DNA of 64,000 nt from Wolfiporia cocos (taxonomy: Eukaryota > Basidiomycota > Agaricomycetes > Polyporales > Phaeolaceae). Positions 41,701 through 52,500 of this stretch are shown here, piece after piece. The stretch spans positions 2,976,001 to 3,040,000 of the forward strand of contig JACCLO010000012.1 of assembly GCA_029448655.1 (NCBI GenBank), given 5' to 3'. The notes beneath the pieces were generated by a model. That model was not told the origin of the DNA, made no database searches, and saw only the letters and a program-made list of their open reading frames with translations. The position numbers were made by a program, and so were the translations under genes. How positions within the stretch are numbered: the stretch's first letter is position 1; each line of letters begins with the position of its first letter.

Positions 41701-43178
41701 AGGCAGACGGACAAACCGAACGAGTGAATCAAATACTCGAACAGTATCTAAGGTGCTACATTAACACGTACCAAAAAGATAACTGGTCGGAGTTCCTGCC
41801 AACAGCGGAATTTGCGTACAACAATGCAGCCAGCGAAACTACCAAGGAATCTCCGTTCCTGGTGGAATTAGGTCGTCATCCAATTGCAGGACCAAGCAGT
41901 TTCGAACCAAGTCGAAACAAAGACTTAGTAGAAATTGCGAACACGCGGTTCTCTGCACAAGAGAAAGCTAAGGCAGCGATGAAAATTGCAGCCGAAAGAT
42001 GGTCCTGGTACTATGACCAAAAGAAGCAAGTCGTTCCCTTCAAAGTGGGCGACAAAGTACTCGTGGACGTGCGAAGCTGGCAAGACACCGAAAGAAGTCT
42101 AGCCCCTCGCTACATCGGCCCATTCCGAATCACGGAGAAATTGGGACCGGTAACGTTCAAAGTGTACATGGATGCACAATATAGGGCTTACCACCCTGTG
42201 TTCCATGCTTCAAAATTGGTCATGTACAAGGAATCAACCATCGAAGGTCAGAAAAGTCATCCCCCAGCGGCCGACAGGCCAATGGAAATGGAAGACCCGG
42301 AAGAATGGGAAGTGGAAGCCATTCTCGACCATCGCAACCGACGCGGCCGGTGGGAATACCTTATCCATTGGAAAGGCACCGGACCTGCGGAGGACACGTG
42401 GGAAATCGAGGAACATCTGGCTAACGCTAAGGAGATATTGGACGAGTACAAGGCAAAATATTCAGCCCTTAGTACCGACCCAAATCAACCCCTTCGCCGA
42501 TCAACTAGACTCGGCGGAACACGGCAAACGATAGCCGTCTTCGACCCTGATTCACCAGATTGGGATTCGGACACATGTGTCTGGCCCGATGACTGGCCCC
42601 AATATCGAGACGATGTTGATCCTACACAACCGAAAGTATACTACAAGCGCGACCCCTTTACAGGGCAATGGGTACATTCCGATGTTGAGTTCAACAAAGA
42701 CTTAGAAATCGAAGTAGGAGTCAATGGCAAACTACCGACCAGGGGAACAACCGATGCGATCGGCTATGATCTATACGCCGCGCAGGATATCCTAATTAAT
42801 TCATGGAAATCCGCCTCGGTTCCCACCGATATTCGTATCAAAGTTCCATATGGGACATACGGTCGGATAGCGCCAAGATCTGGACTTGCGAAAAAGGGCA
42901 TCGAGGTCCTCGCAGGAGTAATAGACCATGACTACCGCGGAGAAGTCTTTGTCATGTTGATGAACCTCACTGGAGACCCGTACCAAGTAAAGAAAGGCGA
43001 CCGAATTGCTCAGCTAATCTGCGAAGTAGCGATCACGCCCGAAATACAGGAATCCATGACCAAGGAGAAGTTCAAAAAAGAAATTCGACCTCATCTACAT
43101 GGAAGTGGGCCCTACAACGAGCAGTTCAACAAGCCAACCAAGCGCGGTACACAAGGTTTTGGATCGACAGGACGATAA
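38760..43178 (+). CDS. pol: pol polyprotein of A3 (PR-RT-RH-IN-chromodomain-dUTPase)
   Basis: This 1472-residue polyprotein has an aspartic protease (DSGA at about 59-62), RT with the Asp of KIDLRWGY (about 383) and YLDD (about 446-449), and RNase H. Integrase has an H2C2 zinc domain and DD35E triad, followed by a chromodomain and a C-terminal dUTPase with all five motifs (IGYDLY, GRIAPRSG, GVIDHDYRG, GDRIAQ, RGTQGFGSTG). Compared with A4 it lacks three residues (Glu-Ile-Tyr) just before the catalytic Asp-Lys-Glu of RNase H, from a 9-bp loss near 40655. A non-ATG reading starts one codon earlier, but the ATG at 38760 overlaps the gag stop. Confidence 0.95.
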   Translation: MTCPLVLPCNFSPVPAVKSVFESMYHIFGNDARDFARSFRVEVTLWVYGQKVQALALIDSGATISVISQRLVDKHKLVTDKLAFPITVTNADGTENVAGRLTQSVKAFMQHGTHKEKIGLTVMHLEPDLILGYDWLRLHNPTFDWRKGEMEYARCTHDQPYARKKGNRPSEEEAVELPEKEVIEVNSIWDTPVDILGEEDPENPLVAWVATLDDEEMNLLTQLVAEVLDKDLDEVDDREENTPPIDIEKWRSLVPEQYQEYGPTVFSQKASERMPERKPWDHAIVLEPDAQLPPPVKPYKMSPQERNSLDEWIDTELRKGYIRPSESPMASPVFFVHKKDGGLRMVVDYRRLNEITVKNRYPIPRIDDLIDQLSHATIFTKIDLRWGYNNVRIKEGDEWKTAFITHRGLYEATVMYFGFCNAPATFQAMMNSILAPFIRTGKVVVYLDDILIFGNDMEEHRRLTKGVLQTLKDSDLYAKPEKCFFEQSSIEYLGMIISDGNIMMDPKKYVGVQDWPRPTKVKEVQAFLGFANFYRRFIEGFSKIAKPLTMLTKKSEAWHWDAEQENAFQTLKEAFTKAPVLRIPSHDQPFRVETDASDFATGAVLSQLDPTDKKFHPVAYYSKSLSAPERNYDKEMLAVIRALEEWRHYLEGHPTKFEIWSDHLNLTYFKTAQKLTRRQARWALYLSRFNFQMKHKPGKTMLTADPLSRRPDHEEGVDLDNRDQVLLKPEWFEQEYMAMALDTSHAAPQSEDESILREIRKALLDDKVTKDYKELLSSGPREFKKDLSEWNYEGGLLLRRGKVYVPATPADIRRQVVEYHHDHKSAGHFGRYKTYELLSRNYWWPGMFVYVKKYVDGCDTCQRMKNHPQKPYGPLQPLPVPSGPWEVVTIDLITQLPPSGMHDAIMVVVDRLTKRARFFPIENTFSTKDLATILYQKVYPLHGLPKQIVSDRGTQFASKLFGEWCTLLGIQRSMTTAYHPQADGQTERVNQILEQYLRCYINTYQKDNWSEFLPTAEFAYNNAASETTKESPFLVELGRHPIAGPSSFEPSRNKDLVEIANTRFSAQEKAKAAMKIAAERWSWYYDQKKQVVPFKVGDKVLVDVRSWQDTERSLAPRYIGPFRITEKLGPVTFKVYMDAQYRAYHPVFHASKLVMYKESTIEGQKSHPPAADRPMEMEDPEEWEVEAILDHRNRRGRWEYLIHWKGTGPAEDTWEIEEHLANAKEILDEYKAKYSALSTDPNQPLRRSTRLGGTRQTIAVFDPDSPDWDSDTCVWPDDWPQYRDDVDPTQPKVYYKRDPFTGQWVHSDVEFNKDLEIEVGVNGKLPTRGTTDAIGYDLYAAQDILINSWKSASVPTDIRIKVPYGTYGRIAPRSGLAKKGIEVLAGVIDHDYRGEVFVMLMNLTGDPYQVKKGDRIAQLICEVAITPEIQESMTKEKFKKEIRPHLHGSGPYNEQFNKPTKRGTQGFGSTGR

Positions 43179-43268
43179 AAGTGGAAAAATCGTAAAGTCT
43201 AACCCTTCAATGGGCTCTAGCACCATTTCTACTCTCAACGGGGTCGTTGAAATCTAAGGGGGGGGTAA
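43179..43268 (+). promoter_or_regulatory. A3 3' segment with polypurine tract
   Basis: A short non-coding stretch ends in CTAAGGGGGGGGTAA directly before the LTR, the plus-strand primer. It is nearly the same as the tract before the D3 3' LTR. Confidence 0.85.
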
Positions 43269-43888
43269 TGTCACAAGAATTCTCCTAGTTTCCCTATATT
43301 TCTTACTATTTTTCCGGCAATTCTACGAATTATCTATGACTTTCTAGACCAATAACTAGCTTATCTGGTTCATAAGTTTACGGTTACATACGTGCCGAAT
43401 GATGGCCGCGTTATCTCCCGAAACGACGGTCTTATCTTATCGCTAGTAGTTACCATCAGTCACATGTCTAGTTCTAGCCAATCGGACATTCTGTCCGGAA
43501 GCAGTCAGCATATAAACGTCAGCGGACCGGGCTTTGGTCACGCCCCGTCTTTGTAATGACAAGAGCGCAAAACGCCATTCGTGCGGCCTACGCCGCCTTT
43601 CTATATCCCGGTTTTGATCGGCATATGTATTTATCGTATATTACTAAGTACTTAGGTACCTGGGGACTTGTACATACGAATACGGACACTAGTATTATCT
43701 AATAAGACTGTTAGGGGTCTTATTTATCATGTATATATACTGGACTTGCTGAGCGCTATTGCCTCAGTTCTATTCATTGCATTCATACTACGAGTTAACC
43801 ACTCCGTGTATCCTGCTTAACTCTTACAACTATCCTGCCTAACCAGCAAACCAAGCCAACATCTATAAGTAAGTGTTATCTTGTGTTA
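43269..43888 (+). repeat. A3 3' LTR
   Basis: This 620-bp LTR appears identical to 34233-34852 by eye. GCGTG follows at 43889-43893. Confidence 0.95.
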
Positions 43889-43893
43889 GCGTG

Positions 43894-44127
43894 CAGGGTC
43901 TTAGACGACAAAGCCTGCTACGTCCTACTTGGGCGTGGGGGCCTCTATTCATTGCATCCACCTCGTCTTTATTCCTTTACCTGCTAGTCTGTGCAATACG
44001 GCAGGGCTCCTCAATAGGAGCGCCTTCTTGTTCTCCGCCATAGGAGGGTAGGGGGCTATTGGAGTTAGGGATAGGGCGGATATAGAGGTTCCCCGCTAGG
44101 GCGGGTGGCACGGTGGTTACCGTGACA
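43894..44127 (+). repeat. D3 5' LTR, part downstream of A3
   Basis: It completes the D3 5' LTR after the GCGTG duplication and ends GTGACA. Confidence 0.92.
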
Positions 44128-44835
44128 TAAGATAAGTTCTATTCTACCCGACCGCCCGTTGACGTCGTATACGGGCCCTCGGGGTCTTCAACGCATAGGT
44201 TCGACGACGTGGCGGGGCAGCCTCTGGCACAAGCGTCAGAGGTCGGCAGACATACATGCCAGCCCCCACATAAGCGTTGTCAGGGCGACGAGCGCCCAGG
44301 ACCGACCGCGGATTGAAGAAGCCAGCCGGACTCTGCAGGTCACAGCGGAGTCCCTCGGCAGCGAGAAGATCGGCGACACTCGACCTTAGTGGGTATGTGA
44401 AGCACCCCGGTGCAACCCCACGTCGGCAGGTCAGCGAAGTGAAGCCGGACGACAGGTGTCCCGCACCTACGGACACCCTTAGACGACAGACGCGACCTCC
44501 ACCACCAAGGAGGCCCAGAGACCAAAACGCCACCAGGGCAACCACCCACCATCCAACCAACGTCCTACCAACCGCGCGCAAATAACCAAGCACGCCGTGT
44601 GGGAGCGCCAGTACCAAGAGCGCCGAAAACGGCTCCTACCGCCGGTGAAAATGCAAAAGCGGCGAGCGCAAGGACGGGACCGGCTTAGGGAGGAAGGCTG
44701 GGGATTAGGTGCCAAAACTGGAGGTGGGCACTCAGGTCGACCAGCGGTGAGTGCGAGCGTCGAAGAATCGTCGACAGGGGGTAGCTAGGGGGAACATCCT
44801 TCGTCGGGCCGACGAAAATTCTAAGGGGGGGGTGA
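44128..44835 (+). other. D3 non-coding core
   Basis: This 708-bp core opens with the self-priming site AAGATAAGTTCT (44129-44140). It closes with CTAAGGGGGGGGTGA, close to the family A polypurine tract. It has no gag or pol similarity. Open frames shared with D1 are on both strands and look like chance. Confidence 0.8.
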
Positions 44836-44971
44836 TGTCACAAGAAATCCCGGAATAAAGGGGTTCCCTGATGATTTACTCACCTTTATTCTCCAGATAT
44901 TCGCTACGTTATACCTAGCCGCCCGGGACTGCACGTGCATGGGAAATAGATAAGCTTCTCCTATCTTATCT
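44836..44971 (+). repeat. D3 3' LTR, part upstream of A4
   Basis: These are the first 136 bp of the D LTR, ending in TATCT (44967-44971), the A4 target. It resumes at 54642. Confidence 0.92.
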
Positions 44972-45589
44972 TGTCACAAGAATTCTCCTAGTTTCCCTAT
45001 ATTTCTTACTATTTTTCCGGCAATTCTACGAATTATCTACGACTTTCTAGACCAATAACTAGCTTATCTGGTTCATAAGTTTACGGTTACATACGTGCCG
45101 AATGATGGCCGCGTTATCTCCCGTAACGACGGTCTTATCTTATCACTAGTAGTTACCATCAGTCACATGTCTAGTTCCAGCCAATCGGACGTCCCGTCCG
45201 GAAGCAGTCAGCGTATAAACGTCAGCGGACCGGGCTTTGGTCACGCCCCGTCTTTGTAATGACAAGAGCGCAAAACGCCATTCGTGCGGCCTACGCCGCC
45301 TTTCTATATCCCGGTTTTGATCGGCATAAGTATTTATCGTATATTACTAAGTACTTAGGTACCTGGGGACTTGTACATACGAATACGGACACTAGTATTA
45401 TCTAATAAGACTGTTAGGGGTCTTATTTATCATGTATATATACTGGACTTGCTGAGCGCTATTGCCTCAGTTCTATTCATTGCATTCATACTACGAGTTA
45501 ACCACTCAACGTATCCTGCTTAACACCTGCTTATCCCTTGCCTAACCAGCAACTACCAAGACATATCAAGTAAGTATTATCTTGTGTTA
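44972..45589 (+). repeat. A4 5' LTR with promoter
   Basis: TATATATA at 45435-45442 is 26 nt before AGTTCTATTCAT (45469-45480). A GTAAGT donor is at 45570. It ends CTTGTGTTA. Confidence 0.95.
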
Positions 45590-45653
45590 TATGAATAGAA
45601 CTCGCTTTCGCCCCCGCCCTCTTTGAGGGTCTGGGATTTTTTCTTCTTCTTAG
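45570..45653 (+). promoter_or_regulatory. candidate PBS-spanning intron and primer site of A4
   Basis: This candidate 84-nt intron runs from GTAAGT to TTCTTCTTCTTAG. Inside it the primer site ATGAATAGAACT (45591-45602) is complementary to the LTR segment at 45469-45480. Confidence 0.5.
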
Positions 45654-46294
45654 GGGTTTTTCGTCGCCGTCTGCGCACCCCTGCTCGCCGCCAGGCAGCA
45701 GGGTATCCTTAGTGGGCTCTGGGGGATCACCGCCTTCGGGCAAATAGCCGGACCGTAGGCTTAAGCGGAACCAGGGGACTGGCTGCCAAGCCTTTCCCCA
45801 TATGTTGGGAATCGATGGCAACGGTGTAACCTCTTGACCGGGCCGGAGACGACCTTCTCGCCTATCCCCAGGCGCACAGGGGCCACTCTATTTAGAGTTG
45901 GGATGGTGGGCACGAGTTGCCCTGCCTAGAACCGCTGCCGATACGGCTTCAGAACGATAGAGTTCTGGCCTTGGCGCCCTCTAAGTCCCTCAGGGCATGG
46001 GTCTGGTTTAAACACTGGCAGCCACCTAACTGGAGTGAGGCGTGGGCACATGCGGGGTGTAATACCCCAAATCCTGCATTCCCAGGCGTCAAGGGAAGAC
46101 GACCTGCTGTATCCCCCACCTGGTAGCGTGAGAGAGACGCCATCCAGTCGCCGACACTAACTCCGGTCGAGGGCGGAGCGCCCATTGACGCCGGAGGATA
46201 AGCGCACGACACATCAAGAAGCGACGATAAGCCCCGACAGAAGACCGCGTGATTTCCACTAGAATAGCTTATTTAGACTTCTTTTTACGTAGTC
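45590..46294 (+). other. A4 leader
   Basis: This untranslated leader is nearly identical to that of A3. A candidate 3' splice site (TTTTTACGTAG ending at 46292) lies 2 nt before ORF0, with CTTAT at 46268. I see no gene in it. Confidence 0.7.
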
Positions 46295-47110
46295 ATGCCG
46301 AAAGCACCACGTTTCACGGTTACCCCGAGAAACGCCGCTACGGGGGAGCGCGAGGAATGGCACATTGCCTCCTCTAAATCGCTCGAAGACCGCATCTCCG
46401 CGGTCACAGCCCCAAAGCGAGGAAAGTCCCGAAAGGGCAAAGACGTCTTCTACAAGAAGCCGAACCCCGACCCGGAGGAAATCCGAAGGGTCAACCACGA
46501 GGCCGCCCTTGACGACATCAGGCGAAAGAAGCTCAACAAGCTTCTCCGACAGAGGGAGAAGCTCGAAGCTCGGATCCAGAAACAATCTCTGGATCAGCTA
46601 ATCGCCGAGGCAGCCAGGAAGAGGGTTGAGGAAGAGAGAATGGTGAGGAGTCTTCGGGAGCGAATTGAGCCCCCAAAGAAGTCGCTGTTAGAGAGAGTGG
46701 AGGAGCTTAGGATGCCAGCCGAGTGGGTCGAGAAACGGGGTCTTCCGAACCCCAGGGACGTCCATTGCACGGAAAAAAAGTGGGACTGGTTCTTGGACGT
46801 CGACAAACAGATGAACGCCGCCCACAAGAATCTTTTCCGCCTATGGAAGGTCCCCGACGCAACCACCACGGCCCCCATAATAGCGAAATTCACCACCCTC
46901 ATCACCGACTTCGACGATCTCTCCACACACTTGGAACAAAGGGTCCGTCAGGACTCCATGCAGAACGAAGATCTCCGCCGCCTCGAAAAATATCTCAGGA
47001 GGGTGGAGCACGTCTTTGGAGACCTAGACGTAAAACAGCACGTTACGTACTTAAAGACACATCTAGTACATAGCGGTCTCAACTTCGACCTCGGCAAACC
47101 CCAGTTGTAG
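46295..47110 (+). CDS. ORF0 of A4, uncharacterised protein upstream of gag
   Basis: This 271-residue frame is nearly identical to A3 ORF0, with a handful of substitutions and no gaps. The coiled-coil and C-terminal helical domains are both intact. Across A1, A3 and A4 many nucleotide differences are silent and the frame is never broken, even in the dead A1, which argues it is a real protein gene of the family. Function unknown. Confidence 0.8.
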   Translation: MPKAPRFTVTPRNAATGEREEWHIASSKSLEDRISAVTAPKRGKSRKGKDVFYKKPNPDPEEIRRVNHEAALDDIRRKKLNKLLRQREKLEARIQKQSLDQLIAEAARKRVEEERMVRSLRERIEPPKKSLLERVEELRMPAEWVEKRGLPNPRDVHCTEKKWDWFLDVDKQMNAAHKNLFRLWKVPDATTTAPIIAKFTTLITDFDDLSTHLEQRVRQDSMQNEDLRRLEKYLRRVEHVFGDLDVKQHVTYLKTHLVHSGLNFDLGKPQL

Positions 47111-47242
47111 TAGATAGAAAGTCCTGAAAAAGCATTAATTTTTGGTGCATGGCATTGATTGCAAAAAGTCCTGAAAAGGCATTTAAGTCCTGAAAAGGCA
47201 CTCTTTTCTTGAATTATCGTTTAAGGAAGAAAATAACTCAAG

Positions 47243-47260
47243 CTGACGAATACTATCCAG
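47243..47260 (+). promoter_or_regulatory. candidate 3' splice site before gag (A4)
   Basis: CTGAC (47243-47247) and CAG ending at 47260, 2 nt before the gag ATG at 47263. Confidence 0.55.
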
Positions 47261-47262
47261 CA

Positions 47263-49500
47263 ATGGTGTCCTACACAATCGTCCAAGGCGCTTTGTACAA
47301 CACCCACAAGGTGGCTACGGCCTACCGCCCCGCCGTTGGCAAGCACGCGTGGCCCGGAGAGCAAACCTGCTTGATGGACTACCTGCGAGTCGTATTCGGC
47401 ATCAGAGTTAGGGGGAGTGTAACCTCCTTCAACTCAATTCCGGCGCATGTGCGCCCATTCCTGAATGTAAACCATACGGCGTACATCAAGTACTACGGGG
47501 AAGATTCGACTAGGAACCACATATCGTGGTGGAGGTGGGACAACTATTGCACCGCCATCCCCCTGTCGGACCTCATAGTCCTGTACGGTGACGTCCACTG
47601 GTACTCACAGGAAGAAGCGTCGCCACGCACGAGAGCCGCCAGGCTCTTCAACCCGGAAACACCCGTACGCCGAGCAGTCGTCACCCCCGAAGGCAGCGAG
47701 ACTCCACGGCCGGAGGAACCAGTCAACACGGAGCCCCTCTTTGGATCGCTCCCCGATCTCCTCCCCTCCTATGAAAGGGGAACCCTGGAAATAGTCGCGC
47801 AGCCGGAAAGAAGCGAAAACGAATTGATGGGAAGGTTGCAGCGCACTCTGGAAGTGGCCGCCTCAGACGAAGTTCTGCAGGTGGGAAAAGAAGCTTACAG
47901 GGAGGCGCTGTACCAAGCCAAGAACCACCTCTACAGCAACCTCGCGGCATACAAAAGCCGGGTAGACACGAACATGGAGACGGTCTGGAACAAGACCAAC
48001 CAGATTCGGAGTCACAACCAGGTGCTTCAAAACAGAATAGAAGCACTAGAGGAAGCGGAGAGTTTGCGGCAACAATTGGATACCCTTTCCGAAAATCGAT
48101 TCGTCCGCATAGAAAAAGACATTGCAGTACTGCAAAAGCGTCCGGCAGTCCCAACCGCGGGACCCAGCGGTGCCCAGGTCACGGCACTAATTAATAGAAT
48201 TGACCAACTCGAAGCGGAGTTAACCGCTCTAAAAAACGCACCGGCAGCCACGACAGCAGCAGCCACCACGGTCAACTTCCAACAGACCAAACCGACTCAG
48301 CCGCCAAAATTCTCGGGCCCCAAGGATTCCATCTCATCGAAAGAGTGGATCCAAAAGATGGGCATGTATTTCGCGGACGCCAAGATAACCCTCGAGGAAG
48401 ACAAGGTCCGCCAAGCCCTGCTACGGCTTACGGGCGAGGCCTACCAGTACATGTCACCGGTAGTTGATAAAATCGCCGCCGGACAAACCTCGGGGCACAC
48501 CTGGAAAACGTTTGCGGAAACAATCGAGAAGGTGTACGGCAAGAAGACGGACAAGGAAATTGCCGAAAAAGAGATTGAAGGGTACTTCGGAGACGAAGGG
48601 AAAAAGAAGCTCCAATCGGACTTCTTCTCTTGGGCACAGAAGCTCAGGACCCTGGCTCGCCTGGCCGAAACTGACAACAAGACGTTGTTCAGTCACATCA
48701 AACGGATCCTCCCGGAAAAGGTGCGAGAAACCCTCGCTACCTTAGAATCGGTTCCCGGCTTTACAATGCCGACCGACTGGGAGGTATACCTCGATATGGC
48801 CATTGACCTCTACAAGAGGCAATACCCGGACAAGCTCAAAGGCAAGATCTTTGAGGAGGAAAAGAGGAAGGAGTCGTCGGGGTCTGGCAAGACCGCCGAC
48901 AAAGCTACGTCGAAGCCTGCCAAGGCTGATGACAAAGGCAAAGGCAAGGCAAAGGAAACCGGCTCTTACGGGAAGGACTGTCGCAAGCACCCCGGACAAC
49001 ACAAATGGGGCGACTGTCCTGAGAACCCTAAGAACAAGCCGAAGGAAGCCAAGCCGGCCAGTAGTGGAAGCGGAACGACGAAGCCGACAGGCTCGTCAAG
49101 CGGAACGCAACAGTCGGGCCAGAAGAAATTGGACCCGAAAAAGAAATACAAGGTCCGAATCGTCAGCACCCAGGAACTGGTGACTGACGACGAAGATGAG
49201 TCCCCCCAAGCCACCGTAGGGACCATCCGGACCAACGTTCCGAAAGCAACCAGAGGTGGTTCCTCTGGCCCCCACTACGCGCATCAGCGATGAGGAGAAA
49301 AGCGGGAGCCCGGTGCGATCGGCAGAAAGCACCAGCCCCGTCCAGACCCAGTCGACTGGTTCGACTTCGACTGCGCCTACACCGTCGGGCGACTCCATCA
49401 GGACACATCTGCCCTGGCTTCGCAAGCGGATAGCCGACTCCGCAAACACCCTGGGCATCTACGGAAGCTCTGCCTCGGGTTTTCCCACCGAGCACATGTG
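47263..49500 (+). pseudogene. gag: gag of A4, frameshifted near its C-terminus
   Basis: It has the same domains as A3 gag: aromatic-rich N-terminal domain, coiled coil, capsid-like region and the CX2HX3HX4C knuckle. An extra A in the CCGAAAGCAACC stretch (about 49243-49245), compared with CCGAAGCAACC in A3, shifts the frame. The protein stops at 49291-49293 after 676 residues, losing about 70 tail residues. The original frame continues open to 49500. Capsid and knuckle are kept, so particles might still form. Ribosomes would stop before the recoding heptamer at 49477-49483, so pol expression should be impaired. Confidence 0.88.
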
Positions 49501-52500
49501 ATGACCTGCCCACTTGTGCTCCCGTGTAATTTTAGTCCCGTACCCGCTGTAAAGAGTGTATTCGAGTCAATGTATCATATTTTTGGCAACGATGCGCGCG
49601 ACTTCGCTCGATCATTCCGTGTCGAAGTAACACTCTGGGTATATGGGCAAAAAGTGCAGGCTCTGGCTTTAATCGACAGCGGTGCAACCATATCGGTCAT
49701 ATCACAACGATTGGTCGATAAACATAAGCTGGTCACCGACAAACTAGCGTTTCCTATTACGGTTACAAACGCAGACGGAACAGAAAACGTCGCCGGCCGC
49801 TTAACGCAATCAGTAAAAGCATTCATGCAACATGGCACACACAAGGAAAAAATAGGTCTGACGGTCATGCACCTAGAACCAGACCTAATCCTTGGCTATG
49901 ACTGGTTGCGTCTCCACAATCCTACCTTTGATTGGAGGAAAGGAGAAATGGAATATGCACGCTGTACACACGACCAACCCTACGCCAGAAAAAAGGGTAA
50001 CCGCCCTTCTGAGGAGGAAGCAGTTGAACTCCCAGAAAAGGAAATCATCGAAGTAAATTCGATTTGGGACACTCCCGTGGACATATTAGGAGAGGAGGAC
50101 CCCGAAAATCCTTTGATCGCTTGGGTGGCAACCCTTGACGACGAGGAAATGAACCTGCTGACACAGTTGGTAGCCGAGGTACTTGACAAAGACCTCGACG
50201 AAGCAGACGACCGTGAGGAAGACACACCACCGATTGACATTGAAAAATGGCAATCGTTAGTGCCCGAACAATACCAAGAGTATGGGCCAACGGTGTTCTC
50301 ACAAAAGGCGTCAGAGAGGATGCCGGAACGGAAGCCCTGGGATCACGCCATAGTGCTTGAACCAGATGCGCAGCTTCCTCCCCCGGTAAAACCATACAAA
50401 ATGTCTCCCCAAGAGCGTAATAGCTTGGATGAGTGGATAGACACCGAACTACGGAAGGGTTACATTCGACCATCCGAAAGTCCAATGGCATCCCCGGTCT
50501 TCTTTGTCCATAAAAAGGACGGAGGACTGAGGATGGTTGTCGATTACAGGAGGCTAAACGAAATAACCGTGAAAAATCGTTATCCGATACCTCGGATTGA
50601 TGATCTCATCGATCAATTGTCCCATGCGACCATCTTCACCAAAATCGACCTTAGATGGGGATATAATAATGTCCGCATCAAGGAAGGTGATGAATGGAAG
50701 ACGGCGTTTATAACACACCGTGGACTATACGAGGCAACGGTAATGTATTTCGGTTTCTGCAATGCCCCCGCAACGTTCCAAGCGATGATGAATTCTATCC
50801 TCGCACCGTTCATTCGGACCGGCAAGGTGGTTGTCTACCTAGACGACATCTTGATTTTCGGGAATGATATGGAGGAACATCGGCGACTTACCAAAGGGGT
50901 TCTTCAAACCCTGAAGGACTCGGACTTGTACGCGAAGCCCGAAAAGTGCTTTTTCGAACAGTCTTCCATCGAATACCTAGGAATGATCATTTCCGACGGT
51001 AACATCATGATGGACCCGAAGAAGTACGCCGGAGTTCAGGACTGGCCCAGACCTACCAAGGTCAAAGAGGTTCAAGCTTTCCTTGGATTCGCCAATTTCT
51101 ACAGGCGATTCATAGACGGCTTCTCAAAAATAGCCAAACCACTCACCATGCTGACCAAAAAGTCAGAAGCTTGGCATTGGGACGCCGAGCAGGAAAATGC
51201 CTTCCAAACCCTAAAGGAAGCATTTACCCAAGCGCCCGTGCTTCGAATTCCGTCGCACGATCAGCCTTTCCGCGTAGAAACAGATGCGTCAGACTTCGCT
51301 ACCGGAGCAGTACTATCTCAGTTAGATCCTACGGATAAAAAATTCCACCCCGTGGCGTACTATAGCAAGTCGCTAAGTGCCCCAGAAAGGAACTACGAGA
51401 TCTACGACAAGGAAATGTTGGCTGTCATCAGGGCTCTAGAGGAGTGGCGACACTACCTAGAGGGACATCCTGAAAAATTCGAAATATGGTCGGATCATCT
51501 AAACCTGACCTATTTCAAAACGGCGCAAAAACTGACGAGACGACAAGCCCGTTGGGCACTGTACCTCTCACGCTTCAACTTCCAAATGAAGCACAAACCT
51601 GGCAAAACAATGCTAACCGCGGATCCTCTGTCCAGGCGGCCAGACCATGAGGAGGGGGTGGATCTCGATAATCGCGACCAGGTTCTTCTGAAACCTGAGT
51701 GGTTCGAGCAAGAGTACATGGCAATGGCTCTTGATACCTCCCATGCTGCCCCACAATCAGAAGATGAATCGATACTCCGAGAGATTCGCAAAGCGTTGCT
51801 AGACGACAAGGTCACAAAAGACTACAAGGAGCTGCTCTCATCCGGCCCTCGTGAATTCAAAAAAGACCTATCAGAATGGAACTACGAAGGAGGGTTACTC
51901 CTCCGAAGAGGCAAAGTCTACGTTCCAGCTACACCAGCGGATATCAGACGGCAAGTGGTCGAGCATCATCACGATCACAAGTCAGCTGGGCATTTCGGAC
52001 GCTATAAAACGTACGAATTGCTAAGCCGCAACTATTGGTGGCCCGGAATGTTCGTTTACGTCAAAAAATACGTAGACGGATGTGACACATGCCAACGTAT
52101 GAAGAACCACCCGCAGAAGCCGTACGGCCCCCTGCAACCCTTACCGGTGCCGTCAGGCCCGTGGGAAGTGGTGACAATAGATCTGATTACACAGCTACCC
52201 CCATCGGGAATGCATGACGCAATCATGGTCGTAGTGGATCGGTTGACCAAAAGAGCAAGGTTCTTCCCAATAGAAAATACCTTCTCAACGAAAGACCTAG
52301 CTACGATACTCTATCAAAAGGTATACCCCTTACATGGGTTGCCGAAACAGATAGTATCGGACAGAGGGACACAATTTGCCTCAAAACTATTTGGTGAATG
52401 GTGCACCCTGCTGGGAATTCAAAGGTCGATGACTACTGCGTACCATCCGCAGGCAGACGGACAAACCGAACGAGTGAATCAAATACTCGAACAGTATCTA

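Larger units (their letters stand above)
34233..43888 (+). mobile_element. A3: complete family A Ty3/gypsy element
   Basis: Two 620-bp LTRs that look identical by eye enclose leader, ORF0, gag and pol, all open. GCGTG flanks it at 34228-34232 and 43889-43893. The only clear lesion is a 9-bp in-frame loss in RNase H. This is the best-preserved family A copy in the window. Confidence 0.96.
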
